Below, one piece after another: positions 8,011-16,848 of a stretch of 33,092 nucleotides of DNA. Location of the stretch: contig JABUST010000120.1 of NCBI GenBank assembly GCA_021442595.1, positions 1 through 33,092 on the forward strand. Reading direction: 5' to 3'. The notes beneath the pieces are model-generated. The model had not been told where the DNA came from, searched no databases, and was given only the letters and a program-made list of their open reading frames with translations. Each line of letters starts with the position of its first letter. Positions within the stretch are counted from its first letter, which is position 1. The stretch comes from Lachnospiraceae bacterium (GTDB lineage: Bacteria > Bacillota > Clostridia > Lachnospirales > Bianqueaceae). Made by a program: the position numbers and the translations under genes.

Positions 8011-10716
8011 TCAGACGAATTTCAGGAGGTCGGCAGGTGTGTGGATGATATATGCAGCCCCGAACTCCTCCAGCTCCTGCCGGGAGCCGTAGCCATAAAG
8101 CACGGCAATGGTTTCCAGACCATTCTGCCGGGCACCGGTAATGTCATACTTTCTGTCTCCCACCATGACCACACGGGACAGATCTTTGATGCCTGCCAAC
8201 TCCAGGGCGTAAGCTACCACCTGCTCCTTTTTATTGCGGCTGGTGTCCGCGGATGCTCCCGCCAGAAAATCAAAATAGATATCCACTCCAAGATATTTAA
8301 GGATGGCAACAGCCTGGGGCTCCGGCTTGGAGGTGGCCAATATGAGCCTTTTCCCGGCAGCCTTCAGAGAAGCCAGCACCGGGCGGATCCCTTCGTACAG
8401 GAAACACTCGTACATACCCTTCACCGGATAATATTCCCGGAACAGGTCCACCGCTTTCCGGGCAGTCTCCGGATCCATACTGCAGAACTCCCGGAAAGAC
8501 TCGATGAGAGGAGGTCCGATGAACTTGTTCAGCTGAGATCGCTCCGGCACTTCCAGTCCCATCTTTGTCAGGGCATAGGCTACCGCATTGGTGACTCCCT
8601 CTCCGGAGTCGATGATGGTGCCGTCCAGATCGAAGAGGAATGTATCGTACTCTCCTCTGAAGATCTCCTCCGAAACCGCTATGAGGGCACTGCGCATATA
8701 TACGTGAGCCTCTTTGCCCCGGAAGCTCCACAGAGCATCTGCGGAAGCATGGGCTTCGTCTGCCAGCACCTGCCACTCCATATCCTCCGGGATCAGCTCC
8801 GGCAGCTCCACCGTCTTTTCTTCCTCTGTTCCATTCAGCAGCACCAGAATCCAGCGGGGATCTCCCGGCTTGATTCCGGGCAGCAGATAGCCTACCTGAT
8901 TGTCTGTTTCCAGGAAGATCACGGCACCCCGGGCAGCTCTCCCGGTCTCATCCGTAAAGGCCTTATAGCGCTTCCGCATGGCGATCAATCCCTTGTAATA
9001 CTCAAACAGCTCCCGGAATCTGGCCTTACGGCTCCAGAAGATGTCATTGATCTCCGGTCCCAGGTTATAGCTGTTATCCTCTCCCTGCTTACTGCGTCCG
9101 AATTCTTCTCCGGCCTGCATGAACACCATGCCCTGAGCCGTTAGATAGCAGGCTGCCGCCAGCTTGTTCACTGCCACCCGCAGCATCTCCGGCGCATCGA
9201 AGCCGGACCCGTCGGATTCCACCGTAAAGGTAAGCTTATCCCACAGGGTAAAATTATCATGAGCGCTGACATAGGCCACCCGTCTGTCCGGCAGCATCTT
9301 TTCATTCTTATCCAGAAATGCCCGGAAGACACTCCGCAGCTCCGGCTCTGTGCCTGCCACACCGGTGACGAAGCCTCCCTCCTCCTTCTCGAAGCAGGAG
9401 CCCTTCACGCTGTCCCTGAGCCGATCGTCAAACACGCCGATGTGCTCTTTCATATCCAGCAGATGTCCGCCGTCAGCCGGCAGTACCCCTTTAGGTATAG
9501 CCGGAGGCAGGGCTGACCACGGCTCACCGTACAGCAGGTAATTCTTTCCGGGAAGGCTGTCCAGCATGTCCCGGATCTCATTCATGGTCTCCACATCGTG
9601 GATCCCCATAAGATCAAAACGGAATCCGTCCACATGATATTCCCGGGCCCAATACTCCAGGGAATCCAGCATATAGCGGCGCATCATGGGCCTCTCGGAG
9701 GCTGTCTCGTTGCCGCAGCCGCTGGCATTGCCGAAATCTCCGTCCGGCATGGTCCGGTGGTAGTAGCAGGGCATGATGCGCTCAAACCAGGAATCCTTAG
9801 TGTGATAGGTATGGTTGTACACCACATCCAGCACCACGCCGATGCCCTGTCGGTGCAGCCTCAAAACAGCTTCCTTCAGTTCCCGGATCCGCACATCTCC
9901 ATGGAAAGGATCCTGGGAAAAAGAGCCCTCCGGCACATTATAATTCAGCGGGTCATAGCCCCAGTTGTAGCTGCTCTCCCTGACAGCCTCATTCACCGTG
10001 GCATTCTCCGCCACCGGCAGCAGATGCACGTGGGTAATACCCAGCTCTCTCAGATGGTCTGTGCCCGTGCTGATGATGACGTCGCCATTGCCTTCGGGGA
10101 GCAGAGCTCTGGTTCCGGGCACCCCCAGGGCGGCATACTTGCCCTTGGGTTCCATGCCGGAATCCGCAGCATGGGAGAAATCCTTCACGTGAACTTCCCA
10201 GACCACTGCTTCCGTCTGGTGCCCCCGGTAGCTGTAGGAGTCCTCCTCCCAGCCCTCCGGGTCTGTGGCTCTGAGATCCACCACCATGGAACGAAGGCCG
10301 TTCACCCCTGCGGCCCTGGCGTAGGGATCCGCCGTCTCCACCTTCTCCCCGCAGAAATCCAGAGTGAAGGTATAATATACGTTTTTCAGGTCCCCCTTCA
10401 GAACCAGGCTCCATACTCCCGCCTCGGAGGGAGTATTCATGGGAAAATGCCCTATGCTTTGCGCGCCTTCTTCTCCGTCCGAACCTGTGGCAAACAGATT
10501 GACCCACACGGCGTCAGCTGCAGGGGACCAAAGTTTGAAGCAGGTCCTTTCCTTTGTATATACGACTCCCAGATCATGTCCTTCGTAGGTATACTTCTCC
10601 GCAAAGGCGGGTGACCGGTAGGTCTTCACCAGACCGGGGATCTCCTGATACAGGACCCCATCCAGCCTTATGCCGTTTTTGAGCCAAAGTCGTTTTTTAT
10701 TCATCGTTCTCTTCAT
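8011..10716 (-). CDS. type I pullulanase fused to a C-terminal HAD-superfamily phosphatase
   Basis: One continuous 901-aa ORF. Pullulanase/GH13: YNWGYDPLNYNVPEGSF, VVLDVVYNHTY, VDGFRFDLMGIHD, LLYGEPWSALPP, YVSAHDNFTLWDKL. HAD segment (~aa 688-901, ~8014-8655): FLFDLDGTIIDS, LILATSKP, RNKKEQVV, MVGDRKYDITGA. Start may be Met5 at 10704. Confidence 0.92.
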   Translation of the reverse strand: MKRTMNKKRLWLKNGIRLDGVLYQEIPGLVKTYRSPAFAEKYTYEGHDLGVVYTKERTCFKLWSPAADAVWVNLFATGSDGEEGAQSIGHFPMNTPSEAGVWSLVLKGDLKNVYYTFTLDFCGEKVETADPYARAAGVNGLRSMVVDLRATDPEGWEEDSYSYRGHQTEAVVWEVHVKDFSHAADSGMEPKGKYAALGVPGTRALLPEGNGDVIISTGTDHLRELGITHVHLLPVAENATVNEAVRESSYNWGYDPLNYNVPEGSFSQDPFHGDVRIRELKEAVLRLHRQGIGVVLDVVYNHTYHTKDSWFERIMPCYYHRTMPDGDFGNASGCGNETASERPMMRRYMLDSLEYWAREYHVDGFRFDLMGIHDVETMNEIRDMLDSLPGKNYLLYGEPWSALPPAIPKGVLPADGGHLLDMKEHIGVFDDRLRDSVKGSCFEKEEGGFVTGVAGTEPELRSVFRAFLDKNEKMLPDRRVAYVSAHDNFTLWDKLTFTVESDGSGFDAPEMLRVAVNKLAAACYLTAQGMVFMQAGEEFGRSKQGEDNSYNLGPEINDIFWSRKARFRELFEYYKGLIAMRKRYKAFTDETGRAARGAVIFLETDNQVGYLLPGIKPGDPRWILVLLNGTEEEKTVELPELIPEDMEWQVLADEAHASADALWSFRGKEAHVYMRSALIAVSEEIFRGEYDTFLFDLDGTIIDSGEGVTNAVAYALTKMGLEVPERSQLNKFIGPPLIESFREFCSMDPETARKAVDLFREYYPVKGMYECFLYEGIRPVLASLKAAGKRLILATSKPEPQAVAILKYLGVDIYFDFLAGASADTSRNKKEQVVAYALELAGIKDLSRVVMVGDRKYDITGARQNGLETIAVLYGYGSRQELEEFGAAYIIHTPADLLKFV

Positions 10717-11956
10717 TTCCGTCCTGTTTTTCCAGGGTCATAAGAAGTTTCCACAGGGTGGGGTGTATACCCGCTGCCCTCATGGCTTCCTCCACCCTGG
10801 CCTTAGCTGCCGGGTCCTTCTGTCCCTGCTTCACGCAGCGCAGCAGAAGATTCTTGGGAGAATGCTGCATATCCACAAATTCCAGCACATCCACCCTGTA
10901 TCCCTGCCATTTCAGCATGTCTGCCCGCAGGGCATCGGTCATCAAAGCTGCCATGCGCTCCTTAATGAGGCCGTATTCCGTATAGGTCCCCAGGGTATGG
11001 CGCCCCATCTGGTAGTTGAGTTCATGCTGGCAGCAGGGGACCGAGAAGATTCTGGGGGTGCCCCAGGAAACAGCATTATACAGGGCAAAATCCGTGGCTG
11101 TGTCGCAGGCATGGAGAGAGATGACCATGTCGATCTTTCCCTCCGGCACAAAGCCGTTGATGTCCCCTACCTGAAAGCTGAGGTCTTCATATCCGTAGCG
11201 CCTGGCAATGCGGTTGCAGTCCCGGATGACCTCTTCCTTCAGGTCAAGACCGATGATCCTGGCCCGGATGCCCCGGACCCGGCAGAGATAATCATAAAGC
11301 ACAAAGGTCAGGTAGGACTTGCCGCAGCCGAAATCAACGATCTGCAGCTCTTTCACATCCTGTCCGATGCTGTCATCAATGACTTCCACAAAGCGGTTAA
11401 TCTGCTTGAATTTATCATACCGTTTGGCTGCCACCTTGCCCTCTTTGGTGACCACTCCCAGATCTACCAGAGGGGCCGGAGCATCTGCTGCCTCCAACAG
11501 ATACTTTTTCTCTCTGTTCTGGGCGAGGACATGACCGTTGCTTTGACCGTTTCCGGAGCAGCCGGTAAAGGGCGGGCCCCCGGCAGACTCCTGTCCGTCC
11601 TGTCCTTCCGAATCATCCGGTCCGCAGACAGTGAGTACCGGCTTCTTTCTGTACAGCACTTTACCCTTCCGGGAGATTTTAACAAAGGCCGTATACCGGG
11701 AGGACCAGCTGTCCAGCTGCATATACTCCTCCAGCAGAGTCTGCAGGGCCCCGGGAAGCTCCTCCGGCAGGAGATTTTCGTGAAATGCCTGTTTATCCGT
11801 AAATCGCTCCACCTGCCACATCTCCCGGGAACGGATCAGTACCGGGCGGATATTCACCTTTCGGTAGGAGTTGCCGTTTTTATCCCTTGCACAGGACAGG
11901 ATCATCCGATCCGGGTGCTGCATGCACAGGTCGCTGACCACTTCATGGATCTCCAT
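10697..11956 (-). CDS. class I SAM-dependent methyltransferase
   Basis: Motif I VDFGCGKSYLTFVLYDYL, ARIIGLDLKEEVI, MVISLHACDTATDFALYNAV, FSVPCCQHELN. Confidence 0.82.
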   Translation of the reverse strand: MEIHEVVSDLCMQHPDRMILSCARDKNGNSYRKVNIRPVLIRSREMWQVERFTDKQAFHENLLPEELPGALQTLLEEYMQLDSWSSRYTAFVKISRKGKVLYRKKPVLTVCGPDDSEGQDGQESAGGPPFTGCSGNGQSNGHVLAQNREKKYLLEAADAPAPLVDLGVVTKEGKVAAKRYDKFKQINRFVEVIDDSIGQDVKELQIVDFGCGKSYLTFVLYDYLCRVRGIRARIIGLDLKEEVIRDCNRIARRYGYEDLSFQVGDINGFVPEGKIDMVISLHACDTATDFALYNAVSWGTPRIFSVPCCQHELNYQMGRHTLGTYTEYGLIKERMAALMTDALRADMLKWQGYRVDVLEFVDMQHSPKNLLLRCVKQGQKDPAAKARVEEAMRAAGIHPTLWKLLMTLEKQDGNEENDE

Positions 11957-12068
11957 GGGCTCCTCCTCTCAGGTGAATTAACGTAAAAAAGCACGTAAAC
12001 CACGCAAGTATAGCATGATTTCAGGACCTGCACAAGAATGAGCCACATGTGCAATATGATGAAAATGC

Positions 12069-12097
12069 TTGACAAAGGAAGGGGCAGCCGTTAATAT
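12069..12097 (+). promoter_or_regulatory. sigma-A-type promoter for tRNA-Trp
   Basis: TTGACA (12069-12074), 17-bp spacer, TAATAT (12092-12097), 20 nt before the tRNA. Confidence 0.7.
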
Positions 12098-12116
12098 ATA
12101 TAGGTCTGCAAGACAA

Positions 12117-12187
12117 AGGGGCATAGTTCAATGGTAGAGCAGCGGTCTCCAAAACCGTAGATACGAGTTCGACTCTTGTTGCCCCTG
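12117..12187 (+). tRNA. tRNA-Trp (anticodon CCA)
   Basis: Hand-folded cloverleaf: acceptor AGGGGCA/TGCCCCT, D-stem GTTC/GAGC, anticodon stem GCGGT/ACCGT with loop CTCCAAA, T-arm ACGAG-TTCGACT-CTTGT. CCA tail not encoded. Confidence 0.93.
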
Positions 12188-12191
12188 CTGA

Positions 12192-12218
12192 GGACCGACC
12201 CATGAGGTCGGTCCTTTT
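12192..12218 (+). terminator. intrinsic terminator of the tRNA-Trp unit
   Basis: GGACCGACC-CATGA-GGTCGGTCC followed by TTTTCTGTTT. Confidence 0.85.
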
Positions 12219-12305
12219 CTGTTTCTGCAGCTCCCGCAGGATATATCAACACGTTTTGTCCTATAACCCTATAACTTCCTGTAACTCTAACACTAACTCT
12301 ACAAG

Positions 12306-12350
12306 AAAAGCCTCTGCCGTCCGCACCAAAAGCGGATAGCAGAGGCTTTT
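12306..12350 (-). terminator. intrinsic terminator of the PQQ-propeller gene
   Basis: AAAAGCCTCTGC (12306-12317) / GCAGAGGCTTTT (12339-12350), with an inner TCCGC/GCGGA stem. Confidence 0.75.
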
Positions 12351-12362
12351 TCAATCCGTTTC

Positions 12363-15300
12363 TTATTTCAGAGAAATACAGTAGATTTCACTGCCTCGGG
12401 TTCCCACCACCAGGCGGTCCTCAAAGACAGCCGGGGATGCTTCCACGAGCCAGCCTACGCTGGTGGAGTCCATTCTCTCTCCGGTGAGACCATCCATCAG
12501 GAAGCCGTCACCCTCCGAGTCAAAGACGATCATGTAGCCCTTTCCGTCGTCGGTGTATACACCTACAGGAGAGCTCCAGGTATAATCTGCCATCTCCCAG
12601 CGCCAGATCTCTTCACCGGTCTCCGTGTCCAGAGCCACCATCAGACCGGAGTAGTAATCGTAGGGATTCTCCTCACGGTAGATACGGGCAATGGTGTAGA
12701 AGATCATGCCTTCAAGGTTCGTGCCCGGACGGCCGATGGCAGGGGAGGACTGTACACCGCCGGAGATATCCGTGATGGTCAGACACTTATAGTCCACCTT
12801 CCAGATGATCTCACCGGTAATGGCGTCCAGCTTATAGATGGGTACAGTACCGGAATCACTGTAGTCCTTGGTCCAGTGAAGGGAAGGAGCAGTATAGAGA
12901 TATCCCCGTCCCGTCTTCTCATCGAATTCAAAGATAGGCGTGGAATTGGAGTCATCATTTGTATCCTGCAGCCAGATGACCTCCATGGTGTTCAGATCCA
13001 CGCAGAAGAAGAATCCTGCGTTATCGGAATAATATCCGTAGTGATCAAAGGCCGTCATGCTGCACTCCACACCGTAGTAACGCTCATAGGACAGAGGGCA
13101 GGTGTAGCGCATTCTCACAGGCTCATCCGGTTCACAGGTGAACTCCCCGGTGGCAGCATTGAAGGAAGTATTCAGCTTCACGGTATACAGAATACCGTTC
13201 TCACCGGGCCAGATCAGGGTGTCCGTCTCCGCATTCACAATGGGGGAGGAGTCGAAGGCGGGCCAGTCACGATGGGCAAAGGAATCGTACTGTCCGAAGG
13301 AAGTAACGATGGAATTGTCCACCAGATTGATGATGTATGCTCTGGGCGCCTCGCTGTAATAATTGTAAACACCGGAGCCCACATACATCAGGGGAAGGCC
13401 TCGGGGATCCAGCGCGCCGGCTCCCTTAAAGGTCATGCCCACCCAGAGGGAATCTCTGGTTTTGGACCCGTCCTCCAGATCGAAGAAGTAGATATATCCA
13501 TCCATGGTGGCGTAGATCACCTCCACCAGGCCGTCCTTCTCCCGCTTCTCCTCATACATGGAGGTCATGGCCTTGCGCACATCCTCATCCCAGCGGACGA
13601 TCAGAGGCTGGCCTGTCCAGCCGATGCCGGACCACATATCACCGGAGCTGTCATCCAGTCCGCCATTCATGCGGGTCCACTCGGCGCCGCCGAATTCGAT
13701 CTTTGTCATGCCGGTGGTGCCGAAGGCAGCATCGGTTCTGTAGTTGTTGCCCCGGAAGGTAAGGACACCATCCACCCGGGCATAGTCTGCGCCGTCGCCG
13801 AAGGAGATGCTCTCCTCCCGGGTATAGGTCTCCACAAGCTCGCCGTCCTTGCTGATCTCCCACTCCATATCAAAGTTGGCAGGATCCGTGGATGCCACAT
13901 AGTGAGGCTCCTCCACGAAGGTGGTAAACACAGGCTCCGGTTCAGGTTCCGGTTCGGGTTCAGGCACCACTTCGGAGATCTCCTCCATCGGTTCGGAAAC
14001 CACAGGAGCGGCCTCCACCACTCTGGAAGTCTCATAGGAGGACTCTGCGCTGCTCTGCTCGGGAGCTGCGCTCTTCTTCATAATGCCAGAACCAAGGAAC
14101 AGGTAAATACCTGCGCCAATGCAGACCAGGAACAGGAAAATGGAGACGATCCACAGAGCGATGCGTCCGCCTCTGGAGACCTCGGCCTCTTCCTCTTCTT
14201 CGTCGTCATAATCTTCATCATCCAGAAGATCCTCAGCCTCGGCTGAAGGGAATCTTCCGTTTTGTGCTGCCCGCTGACGCTGGAGTTCGTCGATATCGAT
14301 CTCACCGGCGAGAGCGGCTGCGAACTGGGCCTTGTCTGCCATGCGGCGGGCACGGGCTTCGTCATCCCCTTCGGAATACGCTTCCTCTGCGCCATAGTAA
14401 GTGTCGGGTGCGGCGGGCATGACAGCCGTCATATCCTCTGCTTCTTCTTCGGCGATTCCCAGCTCCTCATCGGTCATATTGAAATCGATGCCAAAGGTCG
14501 GATTCTGATACACAGGAGCTGCCGGGGCAGGTGCCTGGTATACAGGAGCTGCAGGTGCAGGTGCCTGGTATACAGGAGCTGCAGGTGCTTGAAGTCCCGG
14601 TGCCGCCTGAGCAGGAGCCGTGTACATGGGTGCCGCAGGTGCCGTATACACCGGTCCGGCGACTGCCTGCTCCATAGGCGCAGGTTCCAAGGTCTCAGGA
14701 GCAGGAGCATAGCCGGCAAAGGAAGTCTCCGGCTGAGGTGCCCCGTACTGAGGCATAGAAACTGCCGGTGCAGGCGTTTCTGTTACCGGATTTTGAGGCC
14801 CAGCTGCTTCAGGTGCAGATCCGGGAGCTGCCATCCGGTTTTCAAAGTCATTGGCTTTGACTTCGTATTTATCCCGGAAGGGCATAAATACAGATTCCTG
14901 GGTGGGCTTTTCCTCTTCCGTGCGGAATCTGGGAGAGAAGTTGATATCCTCTTCCACGGGAATGGTCATAACAGGCGCGATCTCTGCAGCAGCTGCCACA
15001 GCCGGCTTGACCTCCTCCTTCACAGGAACAATGGGCACAGCCTGCTTTTCGGCTTTTTCCGCTGCCTCCATGCGGGAGGCCATGGAACGAAAGAAGGCAG
15101 AAGACTCCGGATCTGCGGGGGCCACAGGCTCCACAGCGGGCATTGCAGGTTCTACAGCAGAAACTGCAGGCTCTATGGCCGGCATTGAAGGTTCCACGGC
15201 GGGAGCTGTTTCCGGTACCAGGGTGGGAGCCACCGGAACAGACGTTGCCGGCATGGTCCGGTTTTCATAGTCAGCAGATGCTGTCGGCGCATAGACCGGC

Positions 15301-15746
15301 TCGGGAGCCACGTAGGGGGCAGTCACTGCCGGCGCAGATACACCGGGCGCTTGACCATATCCGTTCATGGCGCCGCTCATCTGCGCTTCTGCCATCTGGA
15401 GACGCTTCTCCTCCTGCTCGGCTGAGATGAGGGTCTCCAGGTTGGTCCTTCTGGATTCCACCCGCTTGATCCACTGGGACTGGCTCATCTGCAGCACACT
15501 CTCCGGTGTCTGCACGGCGGCAGGTCCCCGGTTCATTGCTTCAAAGGCATTCACCTGGCCGTTTCTGGCCTTGCGAAGGGACTCTTCCCGCAGTTTTCTG
15601 CGCTCTTCAGCCCTTGCCCGGGCTTTTGCCCGGCGCTGGCGCTCAGCCAGGATCAGGGCAGTGATGCCGCCGCTGATCAATAGAACCACCACCAAAATGA
15701 TGGCATACTTGGTTCCTCCGGCCAACAACAGGGTAAGACTTCTCAT
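12363..15746 (-). CDS. PQQ-like (BamB-type) beta-propeller protein with two TM segments and a long low-complexity region
   Basis: N-terminal TM (YAIILVVVLLISGGITALIL), Ala/Pro/Glu-rich region, acidic run EDLLDDEDYDDEEEEEAE, second TM (IALWIVSIFLFLVCIGAGIYLFL), PEPEPEPEPEP linker, then repeated propeller-type motifs (ATMDGYIYFFDLEDGSK, KLDAITGEIIWKVD, ALDTETGEEIWRWEMADYTWSSPVGVYTDDGKGYMIVFDSEGDGFLMDGLTGE). ATG at 15746 has GAGGTG upstream. Confidence 0.82.
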   Translation of the reverse strand: MRSLTLLLAGGTKYAIILVVVLLISGGITALILAERQRRAKARARAEERRKLREESLRKARNGQVNAFEAMNRGPAAVQTPESVLQMSQSQWIKRVESRRTNLETLISAEQEEKRLQMAEAQMSGAMNGYGQAPGVSAPAVTAPYVAPEPVYAPTASADYENRTMPATSVPVAPTLVPETAPAVEPSMPAIEPAVSAVEPAMPAVEPVAPADPESSAFFRSMASRMEAAEKAEKQAVPIVPVKEEVKPAVAAAAEIAPVMTIPVEEDINFSPRFRTEEEKPTQESVFMPFRDKYEVKANDFENRMAAPGSAPEAAGPQNPVTETPAPAVSMPQYGAPQPETSFAGYAPAPETLEPAPMEQAVAGPVYTAPAAPMYTAPAQAAPGLQAPAAPVYQAPAPAAPVYQAPAPAAPVYQNPTFGIDFNMTDEELGIAEEEAEDMTAVMPAAPDTYYGAEEAYSEGDDEARARRMADKAQFAAALAGEIDIDELQRQRAAQNGRFPSAEAEDLLDDEDYDDEEEEEAEVSRGGRIALWIVSIFLFLVCIGAGIYLFLGSGIMKKSAAPEQSSAESSYETSRVVEAAPVVSEPMEEISEVVPEPEPEPEPEPVFTTFVEEPHYVASTDPANFDMEWEISKDGELVETYTREESISFGDGADYARVDGVLTFRGNNYRTDAAFGTTGMTKIEFGGAEWTRMNGGLDDSSGDMWSGIGWTGQPLIVRWDEDVRKAMTSMYEEKREKDGLVEVIYATMDGYIYFFDLEDGSKTRDSLWVGMTFKGAGALDPRGLPLMYVGSGVYNYYSEAPRAYIINLVDNSIVTSFGQYDSFAHRDWPAFDSSPIVNAETDTLIWPGENGILYTVKLNTSFNAATGEFTCEPDEPVRMRYTCPLSYERYYGVECSMTAFDHYGYYSDNAGFFFCVDLNTMEVIWLQDTNDDSNSTPIFEFDEKTGRGYLYTAPSLHWTKDYSDSGTVPIYKLDAITGEIIWKVDYKCLTITDISGGVQSSPAIGRPGTNLEGMIFYTIARIYREENPYDYYSGLMVALDTETGEEIWRWEMADYTWSSPVGVYTDDGKGYMIVFDSEGDGFLMDGLTGERMDSTSVGWLVEASPAVFEDRLVVGTRGSEIYCISLK
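14508..14590 (-). repeat. 30-bp in-frame tandem repeat within the PQQ-propeller gene
   Basis: tacaggagctgcaggtgcaggtgcctggta-type unit with 30-bp period (tacaggagct ends at 14520, 14550, 14580), encoding APAAPVYQAP. Confidence 0.85.
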
Positions 15747-16087
15747 ATTAGTCACCTCTTTTGATCCATATATCGAAGGCTGCGATTCTTCTCATCAAAA
15801 ACAAACCATGTCTCCTCTACAGACAGATTCCGTCCGCTGCGAGGTTTTTCAGCCATAGTAAACGCAACCATTATAGCAGATATCACGGGCTTTTGTATAT
15901 ATTTTTCGTTATAACGAAGAGTCCGTTTTCCTGCCTGCTTCTTCCCTCTGCCATGAATTTCGTCCCTGCCTGTTTCTTTCCTCTGCCCCCCCTCACCGCT
16001 GCTGCATTCTTTCCATTTATCCTCAAAAATGCTATAATACACCACTACGGCAACGAAACTGCCTGAATTCACACCTGAGGTGACCTT

Positions 16088-16831
16088 ATGAAGACCTGCC
16101 CCCATTGCGGCGCTAAACTGAAAAAAAGGAGCTCCATCTGCCCCTCCTGCAAATATGATGCCGAAGTCGATCCCATGGGCTACGGTTCTGTAGTTACAGA
16201 TCTCTTTGCGGAGAGTCCCTCTCCCGCCCCCACCCTGATCCGTCCCTCCACGGAGACCAAAGTCCTCTCCGGTCTATCGGAGGATCCCTCTTCTGCCACT
16301 TCAAATAAAAAGGAAAAAAAGTCCCTGAAGTCCCTCTTTCAAAAGAAGGAAAAGAAGCCCCGGGCTCCCGGAGGCTTTGGCACGCTTCTGACAGAGGAAG
16401 AGATGGAGCGCAACGCAGCAGAAAGCTTTCGCATTGCCGCCCTGCTGGATACCCCGGACGATAATGACCTGATCTCTCCCCGGGACATCCGGGCAAACAA
16501 AGACATCTGCATGCTTTGCTATCTGCCCTTCCTTTTCTGGTTTCCCCTCCTGTCCCGTCCCGCCTCACGCTTTGCCCGCTTCCATGCCAATCAGGGCATG
16601 CTGCTGACTTTGGTCTCCTCCTGTTGGTGGATCCTGGAGTACACGCTGACCAGCTATTTTAATGATGAGCTTCTGTATTTCCTCAGTATTCTGCTGGGAG
16701 CTCTCAACGTCTTTGTGCTGATCCTCATAGGCTTCGGCATCATCAACTGTTCCAACGGTCTTGCTAAAGAAATGCCCCTCTTCGGCCATTTCCGCATCAT
16801 CGAGACCATCAAGCCCCTCAAAGAAGAATAA
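16088..16831 (+). CDS. zinc-ribbon membrane protein (C-terminal DUF4870-like multi-TM segment)
   Basis: MKTCPHCGAKLKKRSSICPSCKYDA zinc ribbon; ASRFARFHANQGMLLTLVSSCWWILEYTL and further hydrophobic helices. GAGGTG before ATG; TATAAT at 16033-16038. Confidence 0.75.
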   Translation: MKTCPHCGAKLKKRSSICPSCKYDAEVDPMGYGSVVTDLFAESPSPAPTLIRPSTETKVLSGLSEDPSSATSNKKEKKSLKSLFQKKEKKPRAPGGFGTLLTEEEMERNAAESFRIAALLDTPDDNDLISPRDIRANKDICMLCYLPFLFWFPLLSRPASRFARFHANQGMLLTLVSSCWWILEYTLTSYFNDELLYFLSILLGALNVFVLILIGFGIINCSNGLAKEMPLFGHFRIIETIKPLKEE

Positions 16832-16848
16832 AAATCAAAGGATACAAT

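Noticed and set aside
10670-11986. 438-aa plus-strand ORF
   Set aside because: Antisense to the methyltransferase, which has clear SAM-binding motifs.
12117-12187. tRNA-Trp as an integration hotspot with an adjacent island
   Set aside because: No integrase, no duplicated tRNA 3' end and no mobile genes seen nearby.
12241-12300. CTATAAC/CTAAC-like degenerate short repeats between two terminators
   Set aside because: Too degenerate and short to separate from chance.
12876-14246. 456-aa plus-strand ORF
   Set aside because: Antisense to the PQQ-propeller gene; His/Gly-rich shadow frame without motifs.
15752-16105. Overlapping ORFs in the divergent region (117 aa minus, 101 aa plus)
   Set aside because: Region holds the promoters of two divergent genes; neither ORF shows a recognisable motif.
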